Part shown: positions 26,717-35,858 of the stretch, one piece after another
Numbering within the stretch: the first letter of the stretch is position 1
Layout: each line of letters starts with the position of its first letter
Assembly (NCBI RefSeq): GCF_013839515.1
Contig: NZ_JACDNQ010000002.1
Location: forward strand, 82,310 to 146,309
Reading direction: 5' to 3'
DNA: 64,000 bases
DNA from: Natronomonas salinimetallica
Lineage (GTDB): Archaea > Halobacteriota > Halobacteria > Halobacteriales > Haloarculaceae
Position numbers and translations under genes: made by a program
The notes under the pieces: model-generated
Told to the model about the DNA's origin: nothing
The model's database searches: none
What the model saw: the letters and a program-made list of their open reading frames with translations, nothing else

Positions 26717-27388
26717 ATGGACCGAGACGCATTCGCCGCCCGCATCGATCACACTGCCCTCGGGCCGGAAACGGCTGTCGGTGACGTCGAAGCGGCGCTC
26801 GACGTCGCTGCCCGGTACGGCATGAACGCCCGCGTTCCGCCGTGCTACGCCGCCGAGGCCGCCGAGCACGCACCGGCGGTGACGCTCGTCAGCGTCTGTG
26901 GGTTTCCCCACGGACAGGCGGCCCCCGAAACCAAGGAGTTCGAAGCCGAGCAGGTCTGGCGGGACGGGGCAGACGAAATCGACGCCATGCTCAACGTCGG
27001 GCGGCTCCGCGACGGCGACGACGCGGCGGTCGAAGACGAACTCGCGCGGACGGTGGCGGCGGTTCCGATCCCGGTGACCGTCGTCGTCGAAGCGCCGCTG
27101 CTCTCGGTCGGAAAGCTCCGGACCGCCTGTGAGCTCGCCGAGGAGGCCGGTGCCGCGTCCCTCGGGACGACGACCGGCTTCTCCGGCGGTGCGACCGTCG
27201 AGGACGTCGAGATCATGTCCGAGTACCTGCCGGTGAAAGCGAGCGGGGGCATCGAGGGCTTCGATACGGCGCTCGCCATGCTCGAGGCGGGGGCCGACCG
27301 CATCGGGACGCCGGCCGGCGACGCGATCGTCGAGGGGTTCGACGCCGACGCGGTCGACGCGTCGCGGGTCGCTCCGACCGAGGAGTGA
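26717..27388 (+). CDS. deoC: DeoC-family deoxyribose-phosphate aldolase, lacking the usual Schiff-base lysine
   Basis: 223 residues; the ATG at 26717 is chosen by the family N-terminus [10 protein letters not shown]. The acidic residue of [10 protein letters not shown] (D89) and the second lysine of VKASGGI (K174) are present. The strand that normally carries the catalytic lysine (KTSTGF in the family) reads [10 protein letters not shown] with glycine at 150. The canonical enzyme cleaves 2-deoxyribose-5-phosphate to acetaldehyde and glyceraldehyde-3-phosphate. With this change the activity is uncertain. It starts a run of forward genes. Confidence 0.85.
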   Translation: MDRDAFAARIDHTALGPETAVGDVEAALDVAARYGMNARVPPCYAAEAAEHAPAVTLVSVCGFPHGQAAPETKEFEAEQVWRDGADEIDAMLNVGRLRDGDDAAVEDELARTVAAVPIPVTVVVEAPLLSVGKLRTACELAEEAGAASLGTTTGFSGGATVEDVEIMSEYLPVKASGGIEGFDTALAMLEAGADRIGTPAGDAIVEGFDADAVDASRVAPTEE

Positions 27389-27450
27389 TCGCCCCCGAAT
27401 GGTCCGAAGCGTCGCCCTTTTGCCCGGCGGCGCACAAGAGCCGGTAGCCG

Positions 27451-28695
27451 ATGGCCACCTACCACATCGAGACGTACGGCTGTACGTCGAACCGGGGTGA
27501 GAGCCGCCGGATCGAGCGTTCGCTCCGCGATGCGGGCCACCACCCCGTCGAGGGCCCCGACAACGCCGACGTGGCCATCCTCAACACCTGTACGGTCGTC
27601 GAAAAGACCGAACGGAACATGCTGCGCCGCGCCGAGGAACTGGCGTCCGAGACCGCTGATTTGATCGTCACCGGCTGTATGGCGCTCGCTCAGGGCGAGG
27701 CGTTCGCCGATCTGGACGTCCAGGTGCTCCACTGGGACGACGTCCCCACCGCGGTCACGAACGGCGAGTGCCCGACGACGACGCCCGACGCCGAGCCGAT
27801 CCTCGACGGCGTCATCGGCATCCTTCCGATCGCCCGTGGCTGTATGAGCAACTGCTCGTACTGTATCACCAAATTCGCCACCGGCCGGGTCGACTCGCCC
27901 TCCGTCGAGGAGAACGTCGAGAAGGCCAGAGCGCTCGTCCACGCCGGCGCGAAGGAGATCCGCGTGACCGGCCAGGATACCGGCGTCTACGGCTGGGACA
28001 CCGGCGAGCGGAAGCTCCCCGAGCTGCTCGATCGGATCTGTGAGATCGACGGCGAGTTCCGGGTCCGCCTCGGGATGGCAAACCCCGGCGGGATCCACGG
28101 CATCCACGAGGAGCTGGCCGACGTTTTCGCCGAAAACAAGAAGCTCTACGATTTCATCCACGCCCCCGTCCAGTCGGGCTCCGACGAGGTCTTAGAGACG
28201 ATGCGCCGCCAACACCGCGTCGAGAAGTTCGAGGAGGTCGTCGAGGCGTTCGACGACCGTCTCGACCACTGGACGCTCTCGACGGACTTCATCGTCGGCT
28301 TTCCGACCGAAACCGAGGCCGACCACGAGCGCTCGATGGCGCTTCTCGCCGACGTGCGTCCCGAGAAGATCAACGTCACCCGCTTCTCGAAGCGTCCCGG
28401 CACCGACGCCGCCGAAATGAAGGGCCTCGGCGGGACGAAAAAGAAAGAGCGCTCCAAGGCGATGTCGGAGTTGAAACGCGAGATCTGTACGGAGACACAC
28501 GCCTCGATGGTCGGCGACATCCACGAGGTTCTGGCCGTCGAGCCCGGCACCGGTGATTCGATCAAGTGCCGCGACGAGGCCTACCGGCAGGTGATCGTCA
28601 CGGACGCGGCTGATCGTGGCGTCGAAGTAGGCGACGTCCTCGACGTCGAGATCACGGCCAGCGAAGCGATGTACTGTTTCGGCCAGCCGGTCTGA
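27451..28695 (+). CDS. tRNA t6A37 methylthiotransferase (e-MtaB type radical SAM enzyme)
   Basis: 414 residues. The N-terminal UPF0004 domain has three cysteines (C11 in YGCTSNRGES, C47 in LNTCTV and one in TGCMA) for the auxiliary cluster. The radical-SAM motif C131, C135, C138 (CMSNCSYC) follows, and a TRAM domain closes the protein. The archaeal/eukaryal group adds a methylthio group to t6A37 of ANN-decoding tRNAs. All catalytic residues are present. Confidence 0.94.
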   Translation: MATYHIETYGCTSNRGESRRIERSLRDAGHHPVEGPDNADVAILNTCTVVEKTERNMLRRAEELASETADLIVTGCMALAQGEAFADLDVQVLHWDDVPTAVTNGECPTTTPDAEPILDGVIGILPIARGCMSNCSYCITKFATGRVDSPSVEENVEKARALVHAGAKEIRVTGQDTGVYGWDTGERKLPELLDRICEIDGEFRVRLGMANPGGIHGIHEELADVFAENKKLYDFIHAPVQSGSDEVLETMRRQHRVEKFEEVVEAFDDRLDHWTLSTDFIVGFPTETEADHERSMALLADVRPEKINVTRFSKRPGTDAAEMKGLGGTKKKERSKAMSELKREICTETHASMVGDIHEVLAVEPGTGDSIKCRDEAYRQVIVTDAADRGVEVGDVLDVEITASEAMYCFGQPV

Positions 28696-28720
28696 TTCCC
28701 TCCCCGCGCTTCCGGCATCC

Positions 28721-28770
28721 GACGGTCCATACGACGACCCACCGTCGACGACGGTCCATACGACGACCCA
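28721..28770. repeat. 21-bp direct repeat
   Basis: gacggtccatacgacgaccc occurs at 28721 and 28750 in the short intergenic gap between the converging methylthiotransferase and cation transporter genes. No function seen. Confidence 0.75.
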
Positions 28771-28790
28771 ACGACGCCATCGGCGCGGAG

Positions 28791-29747
28791 TTATTCTTCG
28801 GTGGCGTCTTTCCACTCGCCGATTCCGGCCGGGTCGAGATGGAGGTGGACGTCGCCGACGTCCTCGAGATCCCGAAGCGACGTGACGAGATCGGTCTCGA
28901 TGTCGTGGGCCTCGATGAGCGTCAGTTCGCCGTCGACCTCGACGTGGGCTTCGACCTCCAGATCCGTCCCGTCGTAGAAGACGACGAGGTCGTGGACCCC
29001 CGAGACCGCCGAATGCGACCGGAGGACGTCCGCCACCGCCCGGCACTGCTCGTCACTCGGGGCGGCACCGATCAGATACGAGACGTTTTCGCGACCGATC
29101 TCGACGCCCTGATAGACGACCAGGAGGCTGACGAGTCCGCCCGCGAGCGCGTCGAGAACCGGGTAGCCGAAAAAGACGCCGATGACGCCCGCCAGGGCGG
29201 CGATGGACGTGTAGATGTCGTTACGACAATCGATCGCTAGGGCATCGAGTGCCGACGAACCGACGGTCGTGTTCACGCGGACGGTGTACCAGTACACCAG
29301 ATACATATCGGCCATCGCGAACACCAACGAGCCGACGAGCAAGGGGCTAAAATCGACGGACGGCCCCTCGATCAGGCCGAGGGCGGACTCATACAGGAGG
29401 TTGAGCCCCAACAGGACGATGACGCTCCCGACGAACAGCGCGGCCAGCGGCTCGACCCGCTGGTGGCCGTGCGGGTGGGTCTCATCGGGGTCGTCGTAGA
29501 CGCTTCGGCCCCACACCAACACGACGACGCTCGCGACGAGGTCGGCGACCGAGTGAGCGGCGTCGGCGAGGAGGGCGACGGAGCCGAACGCGAGCCCGGC
29601 GGCCGCTTCGACGACGATCTTGACCGCGTTCCCGACGACGTTGACGACGGTGGCGCGCGTGAACCCGCGCCTCTCGCGGTCGGCGTCCAGGCCCGCCTCG
29701 GCGACGGCCGTATCGCTCACGGCGAAATATATCCGAACCGTCCGCAT
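28791..29747 (-). CDS. Cation diffusion facilitator (CDF) family transporter
   Basis: 318 residues. Six hydrophobic helices; the metal-site aspartates are visible in LLADAAHSVADLVAS (helix 2) and LAIDCRNDIYTS (helix 5). A C-terminal cytoplasmic domain of about 90 residues carries HDLVVFYDGTDLEVEAHVEVD and a final HLHLDP. It exports divalent metal (Zn, Mn, Fe or Co) by proton exchange; the metal is not deducible with confidence. It starts near an AT-rich spacer. Confidence 0.93.
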   Translation of the reverse strand: MRTVRIYFAVSDTAVAEAGLDADRERRGFTRATVVNVVGNAVKIVVEAAAGLAFGSVALLADAAHSVADLVASVVVLVWGRSVYDDPDETHPHGHQRVEPLAALFVGSVIVLLGLNLLYESALGLIEGPSVDFSPLLVGSLVFAMADMYLVYWYTVRVNTTVGSSALDALAIDCRNDIYTSIAALAGVIGVFFGYPVLDALAGGLVSLLVVYQGVEIGRENVSYLIGAAPSDEQCRAVADVLRSHSAVSGVHDLVVFYDGTDLEVEAHVEVDGELTLIEAHDIETDLVTSLRDLEDVGDVHLHLDPAGIGEWKDATEE

Positions 29748-29758
29748 AAATCATCGGA

Positions 29759-30298
29759 TTAGTCACTGACGAGGACGGCACTGCCCTCGGGGCATCGCGT
29801 CCCCGGCTGGTCGGCGAAGGCCGCCCGGAGTTGGTCGTAGCTCTCCTCGAGCGCCTGGACGATGACTTTCGTATCCGAACAGACCGGCATGAAGTTGGTG
29901 TCTCCACCCCATCTCGGGACGACGTGCGTGTGGAGGTGGCCGTCGACGGAACCACCCGACGCGTCGCCGAGGTTGAGACCGAGGTTGAGACCGTCCGGGT
30001 CGAACGCCGCCTCGAGCGCGGTCATGGTCCGCTGTTTGAGCCGGGCGTGGTCCGTGAGCGCCGCCTCCCCGAGGTCGGTGTACTCGCCGGTGTGTCGTTT
30101 CGGGATGACCATGACGTGGCCGGGGTTGTACGGATAATTGTTCAACAGGACGAACGTACGGTCGGACTCGGCGACGACGAGCGCCTCCCGGGCGTCGTCG
30201 CGCTCGGGGAGGACACAGAAGGGACAGCCATCGATCTCCGTCTCCGAGCCGTCGCGCTCGACCCACTCGATTCGCCAGGGAGCGAATACCTGATCCAT
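29759..30298 (-). CDS. HIT family nucleotide hydrolase/transferase
   Basis: 179 residues from the ATG at 30298 (MDQVFAPWRIEWVERD). CPFCVLPERDDAREALVV has a partial zinc-binding CxxC, PGHVMVIPKRHTGEYTDL is the HIT core, and HLHTHVVPRW is the catalytic histidine triad. Resembles Ap4A-phosphorylase-like HIT proteins. Just downstream of, and on the same strand as, the CDF gene's upstream side. Substrate unknown. Confidence 0.92.
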   Translation of the reverse strand: MDQVFAPWRIEWVERDGSETEIDGCPFCVLPERDDAREALVVAESDRTFVLLNNYPYNPGHVMVIPKRHTGEYTDLGEAALTDHARLKQRTMTALEAAFDPDGLNLGLNLGDASGGSVDGHLHTHVVPRWGGDTNFMPVCSDTKVIVQALEESYDQLRAAFADQPGTRCPEGSAVLVSD

Positions 30299-30345
30299 GT
30301 GCCGGTTCGGGGCGGCTCCCGGATAATCCGTTCGAGCCGAACCAA

Positions 30346-30355
30346 GTATATAAAA
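30346..30355 (-). promoter_or_regulatory. TATA box of the HIT gene
   Basis: gtatataaaa, centred about 52 nt before the HIT start codon, implies a leader of about 25 nt if used on the reverse strand. Confidence 0.45.
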
Positions 30356-30520
30356 GTTGTGCCCGTTTACCGGTCGCGGTAACCGTTCATACCGACACAG
30401 ACTCCGTTTTAAACGGTCTTCGGCTCCGAAAGGCCGTTTCGGCGGATCGGGCCGCTCCCGGTGAACGGTCCGGAACCGACTCGCCGTTTTAGGCCCGTTC
30501 GACGCTACCGAACCCGATAC

Positions 30521-30724
30521 ATGTCGACTCGAACCGACGACGCGGACGGCACGATGACCGAAACCTGTGAGACGTGTGGCCGAAACACCCCCCACGACGT
30601 TTCGATTCAGCTCCGGACCGAGAGCCAACGGAGCGAAAACGCCGAGTTCTCCCGGGAGCCCTACCGCGTCGCGGTCTGTCGGCGCTGTGGCGACGAACAA
30701 ACGATCCGAATGAACAACGCGTAG
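30521..30724 (+). CDS. Small zinc-ribbon protein
   Basis: 67 residues. Two CxxC pairs, CETCGRNTPH (about 16-25) and CRRCGDEQ (about 53-60), form a zinc ribbon; the middle is polar with no membrane segment. Small haloarchaeal zinc-finger proteins of this kind often influence biofilm or RNA metabolism, but nothing here indicates which. Start ATG at 30521. Confidence 0.75.
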   Translation: MSTRTDDADGTMTETCETCGRNTPHDVSIQLRTESQRSENAEFSREPYRVAVCRRCGDEQTIRMNNA

Positions 30725-30836
30725 CGCCGTCCACGGTCGCCGCTGGCTCGGTTCACGATCGACGGGCGGATTCGTCCGGAAACTGCTCCCGACGTACCAG
30801 AATCTTCTTTGTCCGCCTCATCCGAGACGGAGGTAT

Positions 30837-31631
30837 ATGATTCCGATCGACGACACGCCGCTGTGTCGGGACGGGAAGGTGCTCATCTTGGCCTACGACC
30901 ACGGCCTCGAACACGGTCCCGTCGACTTCGAGGACGTCCCTGAAAGCGCCAACCCCGAGCGGATCTTCGAGGCGGCGACCCACCCGGCTGTCACCTCCGT
31001 CGCCGTCCAGAAGGGACTCGCCGAGACCTACTACCCCAGCTACGAGGACGACGCCACCCTCCTTGCGAAACTCAACGGCACGTCGAACCTCTGGATGGGC
31101 GAACCGGACTCGGCGGTCAACTGCTCGGTCGAGTACGCGGCCGAACTGGGCGCTTCGTCGGTCGGGTTCACCATCTACGGCGGCTCGAACAACGAAATCG
31201 AGATGGCCGAGGAGTTCCGTGAGGCCCACGAAGCGGCCCGCGAGCACGACCTCCCCGTCGTGATGTGGTCGTATCCGCGCGGACAGGGGCTCAAAAACGA
31301 CACGAAGCCCTCGACGATCTCCTATGCCGCCCGCCTCGCTCTCGAGTTGGGCGCGGACGTCGCAAAGGTCAAACACCCCGGCAGCCGTGCGGCGATGGAG
31401 GACGCCGTCCGAATGGCCGGCAACACGAAAGTCGTCATGTCCGGCGGCTCGAAACGCAGCGATCGCTCCTTCCTCGAAAGCGTCAAGCAGACGATCGACG
31501 CGGGTGGCAAGGGGCTCGCGGTCGGCCGGAACGTCTGGCAGCGCGAGAACCCGGAACGCCTCCTCGACGCCATCGAAGCGGTCATATTCGAGGAGGCGAC
31601 CGTCGAGGAGGCGCTCGCCGCGGCCGAATAG
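30837..31631 (+). CDS. Archaeal class I fructose-bisphosphate aldolase (DhnA/FbaB type)
   Basis: 264 residues. LILAYDHGLEHGPVDF is the N-terminal signature, and the Schiff-base lysine lies in DVAKVKHPGS; VVMSGGSKRSD and GLAVGRNVWQ form the phosphate site. A ggagg sequence lies four bases before the ATG. The gene is immediately followed by fbp, so the pair carries the two late steps of gluconeogenesis. Confidence 0.95.
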   Translation: MIPIDDTPLCRDGKVLILAYDHGLEHGPVDFEDVPESANPERIFEAATHPAVTSVAVQKGLAETYYPSYEDDATLLAKLNGTSNLWMGEPDSAVNCSVEYAAELGASSVGFTIYGGSNNEIEMAEEFREAHEAAREHDLPVVMWSYPRGQGLKNDTKPSTISYAARLALELGADVAKVKHPGSRAAMEDAVRMAGNTKVVMSGGSKRSDRSFLESVKQTIDAGGKGLAVGRNVWQRENPERLLDAIEAVIFEEATVEEALAAAE

Positions 31632-32477
31632 ATGTCCGACCCCATCGACGCCGTCGTCGACGCCGTTGTCTCGACCGTTCCCGATGTCCGCGGCGGACTC
31701 GCAAACCGGCGCAGCTACGAGTCCGGGGCCAACCCCTCGGGCGACCGCCAGCTCGCGGCCGACGTCTACGCCGACGAGCTGCTCGAAGACCGGCTCCTCG
31801 GCGTCGATGCCGTCGCGGGGTACGCGAGCGAGGAGCGTGAATCGATCGTCCGCACCGAGGGACGGTACTACGTCGCCGCGGACCCGCTCGATGGCTCCTC
31901 GAACCTCAAATCGAACAACGCGATGGGGACGGTCTTCGGCGTCTACGACGAACCGCTGCCGACGAGCGGGCGGGACCTCCTTGCCAGCGGGTTCGTCCTC
32001 TATGGGCCGATCACGACGATGGTCCTCGCCCGCGGGGGAACGGTCACGGAGTCCGTGATCGACGCCGACGGGACCCGTCGGACCGTCACGGAAGACTTGA
32101 CGCTACCCGAGGATCCGACCGTCTACGGCTTCGGCGGTCGCGTCCCCCAGTGGCGGGACGCCTTCGCCGGGTACGTCTCGGCGGTCGAAGCAGAACTGAA
32201 GCTCCGATACAGCGGCGCGATGATCGGCGACGTCAACCAGGTGTTGACGTACGGCGGGATATTCGGCTATCCCGGTCTCCGGGACCGCCCCGAGGGAAAG
32301 CTTCGGCTGTGTTTCGAAGGCCACCCGATCGCACACGTCGTCGAGACGGCCGGTGGGGCGTCCTCGAACGGCGAGCGATCGCTGCTGGATCTGACGCCCG
32401 AACGTCTCCACGAGCGAACGCCGCTTTTCGTCGGCAACGACGAGTACATCGATCGGCTCGAAGCGGCGCTCGGGTAG
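31632..32477 (+). CDS. fbp: Class 1 fructose-1,6-bisphosphatase
   Basis: 281 residues whose ATG directly follows the aldolase stop codon (no spacer), so the two are co-translated. The metal site ADPLDGSSNLKSNNAMGT and the substrate loop LRYSGAMIGDVNQVL are intact, ending FVGNDEYIDRLEAAL. Dephosphorylates fructose-1,6-bisphosphate in gluconeogenesis. Confidence 0.95.
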   Translation: MSDPIDAVVDAVVSTVPDVRGGLANRRSYESGANPSGDRQLAADVYADELLEDRLLGVDAVAGYASEERESIVRTEGRYYVAADPLDGSSNLKSNNAMGTVFGVYDEPLPTSGRDLLASGFVLYGPITTMVLARGGTVTESVIDADGTRRTVTEDLTLPEDPTVYGFGGRVPQWRDAFAGYVSAVEAELKLRYSGAMIGDVNQVLTYGGIFGYPGLRDRPEGKLRLCFEGHPIAHVVETAGGASSNGERSLLDLTPERLHERTPLFVGNDEYIDRLEAALG

Positions 32478-32652
32478 GCCGGTCGGGCTTCGCCCGGCCG
32501 GGGGACGGCGAAGGCCCCGTCTCACAACGGCTATCGTGTCCGCCGCGGAACGGCGAATATGTCCGCCCTCCCGATACCGTACGCTGCCGTTTTGGCGTTC
32601 CGAGACGACTACTCCGGGCGAAAGCTCCGGACGACGGAGTGACACTGCGCGT

Positions 32653-33159
32653 TCAGACGGTCCCGACGGCGGCGTCCACGCCGATCGCGACAGCCACCAA
32701 CCCCGTGGCGTACACCGACGACCCGACCATCGAGGAGGCCGAAAACCGGACCACGTCGCCCCCGGCCATCGCGGCGGGGACGGTGAGCGATCCGCGGGCG
32801 ACCGGCAGCGTGTTCGACATCGCGACCGCCGCCATCCCCCAGCGATCGAGCCACCGGAGCAGACGGCCGCCGTCGTCGGGGGCGCTCGGACCGGGCAGCG
32901 ATTCTGGCGAGAGGCCGGTCCGTCGGACCAACACGAAGAGCGTGAACTGGCCGAGTGTCGCCCCGGCGACGGCGACGACGGCCGCCGATGCGATCCCGAA
33001 CGCGTCGCTGCCGACGGCCAGCGCCGTCGCCACGAACAGCGTCCGGGTCGGGATGAGCTTTCCGACGAGCGCGCCCTCGAGAACGAACACGACCAACAGG
33101 ACGGCGATCCCGTAGGTGGCGACGAGCCCGACACCCGCGTCGACGGCTGCGGTGTGCAT
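32653..33159 (-). CDS. VTT/DedA-like membrane protein
   Basis: 168 residues from the ATG at 33159. Hydrophobic segments at about 8-28, 40-75 and 110-165. The segment EGALVGKLIPTRTLFVATALAVG and VARGSLTVPAAMAGGDVVRFSASSMVGSS match the VTT domain (re-entrant loops) of DedA proteins. It is likely a lipid- or ion-handling membrane protein. It faces away from fbp. Confidence 0.8.
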   Translation of the reverse strand: MHTAAVDAGVGLVATYGIAVLLVVFVLEGALVGKLIPTRTLFVATALAVGSDAFGIASAAVVAVAGATLGQFTLFVLVRRTGLSPESLPGPSAPDDGGRLLRWLDRWGMAAVAMSNTLPVARGSLTVPAAMAGGDVVRFSASSMVGSSVYATGLVAVAIGVDAAVGTV

Positions 33160-33181
33160 ACCGCTGGATACCGTCGGTTTC

Positions 33182-33190
33182 GTATATAAA
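33182..33190 (-). promoter_or_regulatory. TATA box of the VTT/DedA-like gene
   Basis: tttatatac on the reverse strand, centred 27 nt before the ATG at 33159, as expected for a leaderless transcript. Confidence 0.6.
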
Positions 33191-33308
33191 CCTTCAGAGG
33201 GTGTGAGACCGAACGCTGCGACCGTAGGTTGGGGTGCCCCTGTCCGGTCGACGGGCGACGGGGGGCGACAGCCACCAGAGCGAAGGCCGCGGCCCTCACA
33301 GTCGTCGT

Positions 33309-33881
33309 ATGATACAGGAGGGCCAGACGGCACCCGACTTCGCGCTCCCGGGCGTCGAGGGCGGCGATCCCGCAGTCTACGAGCTGTTTCGTCCCGTCGA
33401 GTCCGGCGACGCCGTGTTGTTGTGGTTCGCCCCGGCGACGTTTCTGCCGACCGTGACGGCGGAGTTGTGTGCTATCGAGGCGCTGGGTTGGCACGACCTT
33501 CCGGGACTGCAGGTGTGGGCGCTCTCGATGGACAGCATCTACGCGGCCGCGGGCTATGCCGACCGGTACGGGCTCTCGATGGCGCTTCTCGGCGACGCCG
33601 AGAGCGCGGCGGAGTACTACGGCGTCCGCCACGACGAGTGGGAGGGCCACTACGGCGTCCCGAAGCGAGCGGTCTTTCTCGTCGGAGCCGACTGGGACGT
33701 CGCGTTCGCGTGGGTCGGCGACGACGCCTTCGAGAGGCCGGATCCCTCGCCGGTCGAGGCGGTCGGCGAACACGTCTCGGAGCTGTTTCCGTCGGCTCGG
33801 ACCGACGCATCGGTCGACTACCGGAGCGCGTCGAGTCGCCGCTTGAGCCGCCTTGCGGCGTCGCCGGCCGCCCGGAAGTAG
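33309..33881 (+). CDS. Peroxiredoxin-like protein lacking the peroxidatic cysteine
   Basis: 190 residues from the ATG at 33309. EGQTAPDFALPGVEGG and the following strand VLLWFAPATFLPTVTAELCAIEAL match AhpC/TSA proteins, but the position of the peroxidatic cysteine (C in the family TPVCT) is V49; only the downstream C54 remains. GVPKRAVFLVG is conserved. The last about 21 codons overlap the 3' end of pyrF on the other strand. Thiol peroxidase activity is unlikely by the standard mechanism. Confidence 0.8.
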   Translation: MIQEGQTAPDFALPGVEGGDPAVYELFRPVESGDAVLLWFAPATFLPTVTAELCAIEALGWHDLPGLQVWALSMDSIYAAAGYADRYGLSMALLGDAESAAEYYGVRHDEWEGHYGVPKRAVFLVGADWDVAFAWVGDDAFERPDPSPVEAVGEHVSELFPSARTDASVDYRSASSRRLSRLAASPAARK

Positions 33882-34627
33882 GCGCTCTCGTCGTCCGCCC
33901 CCTCGCCGGCGAAGATGATCCCGCGCGAGGAGTTGACCAATCCGACGCCCTCGGCGAGGCCGTACTCGACCGCCGCGTCGGCGTCGCCGCCCTGTGCGCC
34001 GACGCCGGGGACGAGAAACGGGAGATCGACGCGAGCCCTGAGCCGCTCTAGCTCCTCGGGAGCCGTCGCGCCGACGACGAGGCCGACGTTGTCGTTCCCG
34101 TCCCACGCCGCACACCGCTCGGCCACGTACTGATACAGCGGCTTGTCGTTGCCGATATCGAGGGTCTGGAAGTCGGAGCCACCGCTGTTGGAGGTCCGAC
34201 AGAGAACGAAGACGCCCTTCTCCGACCGGGAGAGATACGGCTCGATGGTGTCCCGGCCCATATAGGGGTTGACGGTGATCGCGTCGGCGTCGAGACCGTC
34301 GGCGTCGAGCGCGCTCGCGTACTGTCTGGCGGTATTGCCGATGTCGCCACGTTTGGCGTCGAGCAGGACGGGGACACCCTTGCCGTGGGCGTAGGCGACC
34401 GTCTCCTCCAGCGCCCGCCAGCCGTCTGGGTCCTCGTAGAACGCGGCGTTCGGTTTGTAACAGGCCGCGTGTTCGTGTGTCGCGTCGATGACCCGGCGGT
34501 TGAACGCCCACCGCGGGAGATCCGCGTCGAGAAACGCCGGCAAGCGGTCCGGGTCGGGGTCCAGCCCGACCGAGACGACGCTACCCGTCGCGTCGATCCT
34601 GGCTTCGAGGTCCTCGAAAAAGCCCAT
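33818..34627 (-). CDS. pyrF: Orotidine-5'-phosphate decarboxylase
   Basis: 269 residues, class of long OMP decarboxylases; the active-site signature VLLDAKRGDIGNTARQYA and ITVNPYMGRDTIEPYL are intact. Catalyses the last step of UMP synthesis. Its 3' end overlaps the peroxiredoxin-like gene by 64 bp. Confidence 0.96.
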   Translation of the reverse strand: MGFFEDLEARIDATGSVVSVGLDPDPDRLPAFLDADLPRWAFNRRVIDATHEHAACYKPNAAFYEDPDGWRALEETVAYAHGKGVPVLLDAKRGDIGNTARQYASALDADGLDADAITVNPYMGRDTIEPYLSRSEKGVFVLCRTSNSGGSDFQTLDIGNDKPLYQYVAERCAAWDGNDNVGLVVGATAPEELERLRARVDLPFLVPGVGAQGGDADAAVEYGLAEGVGLVNSSRGIIFAGEGADDESAYFRAAGDAARRLKRRLDALR

Positions 34628-34731
34628 AGCACCGACTGTCCGCGCCCGAACAAAAACGCTCCTGTTCGGCCGACCGCGGGTTCGGCGGGCACTCGGACTC
34701 CCCGCCCGAATCGACCGGGGGGCTGTCGGAC

Positions 34732-34741
34732 GATATATATT
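34732..34741 (+). promoter_or_regulatory. TATA box of the HAD gene
   Basis: gatatatatt, centred 27 nt before the GTG start at 34764, supports that start and a leaderless transcript. Confidence 0.65.
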
Positions 34742-34763
34742 GTCGGCTGCCCAACCGCTATCC

Positions 34764-35435
34764 GTGCCCACAGCCGTCGTGTTCGATCTCGACGATACGC
34801 TCGCGGTGACCGAGGCCGACCGCTCGACGCTGCTCGAGGCTGCCGCCGACCGGGCGGACGTGACATTGACGTTCGACCGGGAGTCGTATCTCGACGCCCA
34901 CCGCGAACACAGTGGGACCGAAAGCAGGCTGCCGGTCTTCGAGGCGCTCGTCGATGCCCGCGCCGACGCCCCCGAGTTGACCCGCGCGTACCGCGAGACG
35001 ATCGGCGACGCGCTCGCCCCGGTCGAGGGCGCCGAGGCGGTCCTCTCCGCGCTCCGGGGGCGATACCGTCTGGGACTCTTAACCGACGGCCCGGGGCGGA
35101 CCCAACGAGACAAACTCGGACGGTTAGGCTGGGGCGACGCGTTCGACGCGATCGTCGTCACCGGGCCGATCGAATCGCCGAAACCGGACCGTCGGGCGTT
35201 CGAGACGGTCGTCGACGAACTCGGTGTCGCGCCCGCCGATGCGGCCTACGTCGGTGACGACCCCGACCGCGATATCTCGGGAGCGGCGGCGGCCGGGCTT
35301 GCGACCGTACAGGTCCGGTATCCCGGTGGTCCCCCACCACACCCGGACGCCGACGCGACGATCCGGCGCGGCGAGTTCGGATCCCTACCCGCCGTCCTGG
35401 AGTCGCTCCTCGGCGACGGCGCGGACGACGCGTAG
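34764..35435 (+). CDS. HAD superfamily hydrolase
   Basis: 223 residues from a GTG supported by the TATA spacing. Motif I VVFDLDDTLAVTE (nucleophile and acid/base aspartates), motif II LLTDG, motif III lysine in SPKPDRRAFE and motif IV YVGDDPDRDISGA are all present, with a helical cap. A phosphatase of unknown substrate. Its last 51 bases overlap the converging gene at 35385. Confidence 0.92.
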   Translation: MPTAVVFDLDDTLAVTEADRSTLLEAAADRADVTLTFDRESYLDAHREHSGTESRLPVFEALVDARADAPELTRAYRETIGDALAPVEGAEAVLSALRGRYRLGLLTDGPGRTQRDKLGRLGWGDAFDAIVVTGPIESPKPDRRAFETVVDELGVAPADAAYVGDDPDRDISGAAAAGLATVQVRYPGGPPPHPDADATIRRGEFGSLPAVLESLLGDGADDA

Positions 35436-35858
35436 TGCGGCCTTCACTTCGGCCCCGTCCTCGACGAAGACGAGCGTCCGGGGCGGATCGACGGATTTCG
35501 GCCGGACCCGAAGCCCGTGGTCGTGTCCCGCCGAGGCGGCCGTCGCCGGTTCGACGGAAAACTCCACGCGGAGCCGATCGGGGTGGACGTACGCCTCGGC
35601 CATCCGGCCGTCGATCGCGACACGGTCGCCACCGGGGGGTCCTCCATCGTTCCCCGAGACGTCCGCATCCGATCCCGTGGCATCCCTACCGCCCCCGGCC
35701 GCGATGGCGAACGCAAACGCCCCGGCGTCGGTCGCCTCGACGTCGGTGTTCGCATCGACGATCCGGAGCCGGCCGAGGACGCCCCGCTCGTGGCCGTGAA
35801 TCTCCGAGGACAGCAATCTCCCGATACGCGTTCCGTCCGTGAGTTCGTCTCTAACCAT
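35385..35858 (-). CDS. Haloarchaeal hypothetical protein
   Basis: 157 residues starting MVRDELTDGTRIGRLLSSEIHG. Alternating strands with RLRIVDANTDVEATDAGAFAF and a Gly/Asp-rich linker suggest a two-part domain; no catalytic motif recognised. A tandem duplication of about 22 bp covers its start codon, creating a second out-of-frame ATG at 35880. A TATA box (35895-35902) lies about 40 nt upstream of 35858, favouring the downstream ATG. Confidence 0.7.
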   Translation of the reverse strand: MVRDELTDGTRIGRLLSSEIHGHERGVLGRLRIVDANTDVEATDAGAFAFAIAAGGGRDATGSDADVSGNDGGPPGGDRVAIDGRMAEAYVHPDRLRVEFSVEPATAASAGHDHGLRVRPKSVDPPRTLVFVEDGAEVKAALRVVRAVAEERLQDGG

